This document shows positions 63,890 to 64,000 of a stretch of DNA of 64,000 nucleotides, one piece after another; position 1 is the stretch's first letter, and the number at the start of each line of letters is the position of its first letter. The stretch lies in the NCBI GenBank assembly GCA_026122225.1, contig JANEZZ010001669.1, forward strand, positions 226,643 to 290,642, read 5' to 3'. A program made the position numbers and the translations under genes. The stretch is from Heloderma charlesbogerti. Lineage: Eukaryota; Chordata; Lepidosauria; Squamata; Helodermatidae. Below the pieces are notes generated by a model. The model worked only from the letters and a program-made list of their open reading frames with translations, had not been told where the DNA came from and ran no database searches.

Positions 63890-64000
63890 CTGTGAAAAAA
63901 AAAAACCCACAGCACCTCCCCAAAACCTTTTTTCCCAACCCCACATGTCCCACCTTGGGGTAAACCACGAAAAAAAACCAGTATCCATAAGGGGGGACTT

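Overview
This is a piece of a vertebrate nuclear genome, almost certainly a squamate reptile (lizard or snake). The evidence is the mix of repeats: a BovB (RTE) LINE with an intact reverse-transcriptase segment, Sauria-type tRNA-derived SINEs, CR1/L3-like and L1 LINEs, a Tc1 transposon with an intact transposase frame, and many short palindromic hAT-type MITEs. Genes are split into small exons with GT/AG introns. There are no bacterial-style operons, CRISPR arrays or viral genes. I cannot name the species.

Two neighbouring genes are read with high confidence. PCBD1 (pterin-4-alpha-carbinolamine dehydratase) runs left to right at 236-2886 with three coding exons; its ATG-only first exon lies off the left edge. 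SGPL1 (sphingosine-1-phosphate lyase) runs right to left from 50202 to 6059 with 13 coding exons whose phases all join. The two genes are tail to tail, as in human 10q22. Their 3' ends are close and may overlap near 3.5-4.3 kb. The SGPL1 frame is open for 561 codons and keeps the PLP-binding lysine; only the exact start codon is unresolved. Two further candidate upstream exons (57377-57480, 60498-60539) and a CpG-rich, SCGCGS-palindrome region near 62.7-63.15 kb probably form the 5' end.

At the right edge (63664-63889, minus strand) lies one spliced-looking exon that matches the middle of ZC3H3. ZC3H3 is not a neighbour of SGPL1 in human, so this is a rearrangement, an orphan exon or a misjoin.

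The introns carry the mobile DNA. Intron 9 holds a complete 1.66-kb Tc1 element. Intron 7 holds CAT/ATT microsatellite, LINE ends and an 880-bp foldback hAT element with a perfect 8-bp target duplication. Intron 6 is rich in palindromic MITEs and holds a 187-bp repeated unit flanked by a perfect 9-bp duplication. The 9-kb intron 3 region (38.6-47.5 kb) is a LINE graveyard: L1, a 2.7-kb CR1/L3-like LINE split by a foldback hAT, a decayed L1 and a 1.6-kb snap-back hAT carrying a SINE. The 50.2-63 kb interval holds SINEs and a BovB copy split by a Sauria SINE. Many MITE target duplications fit nnnTAnnn, the signature of Buster-type hAT transposases.
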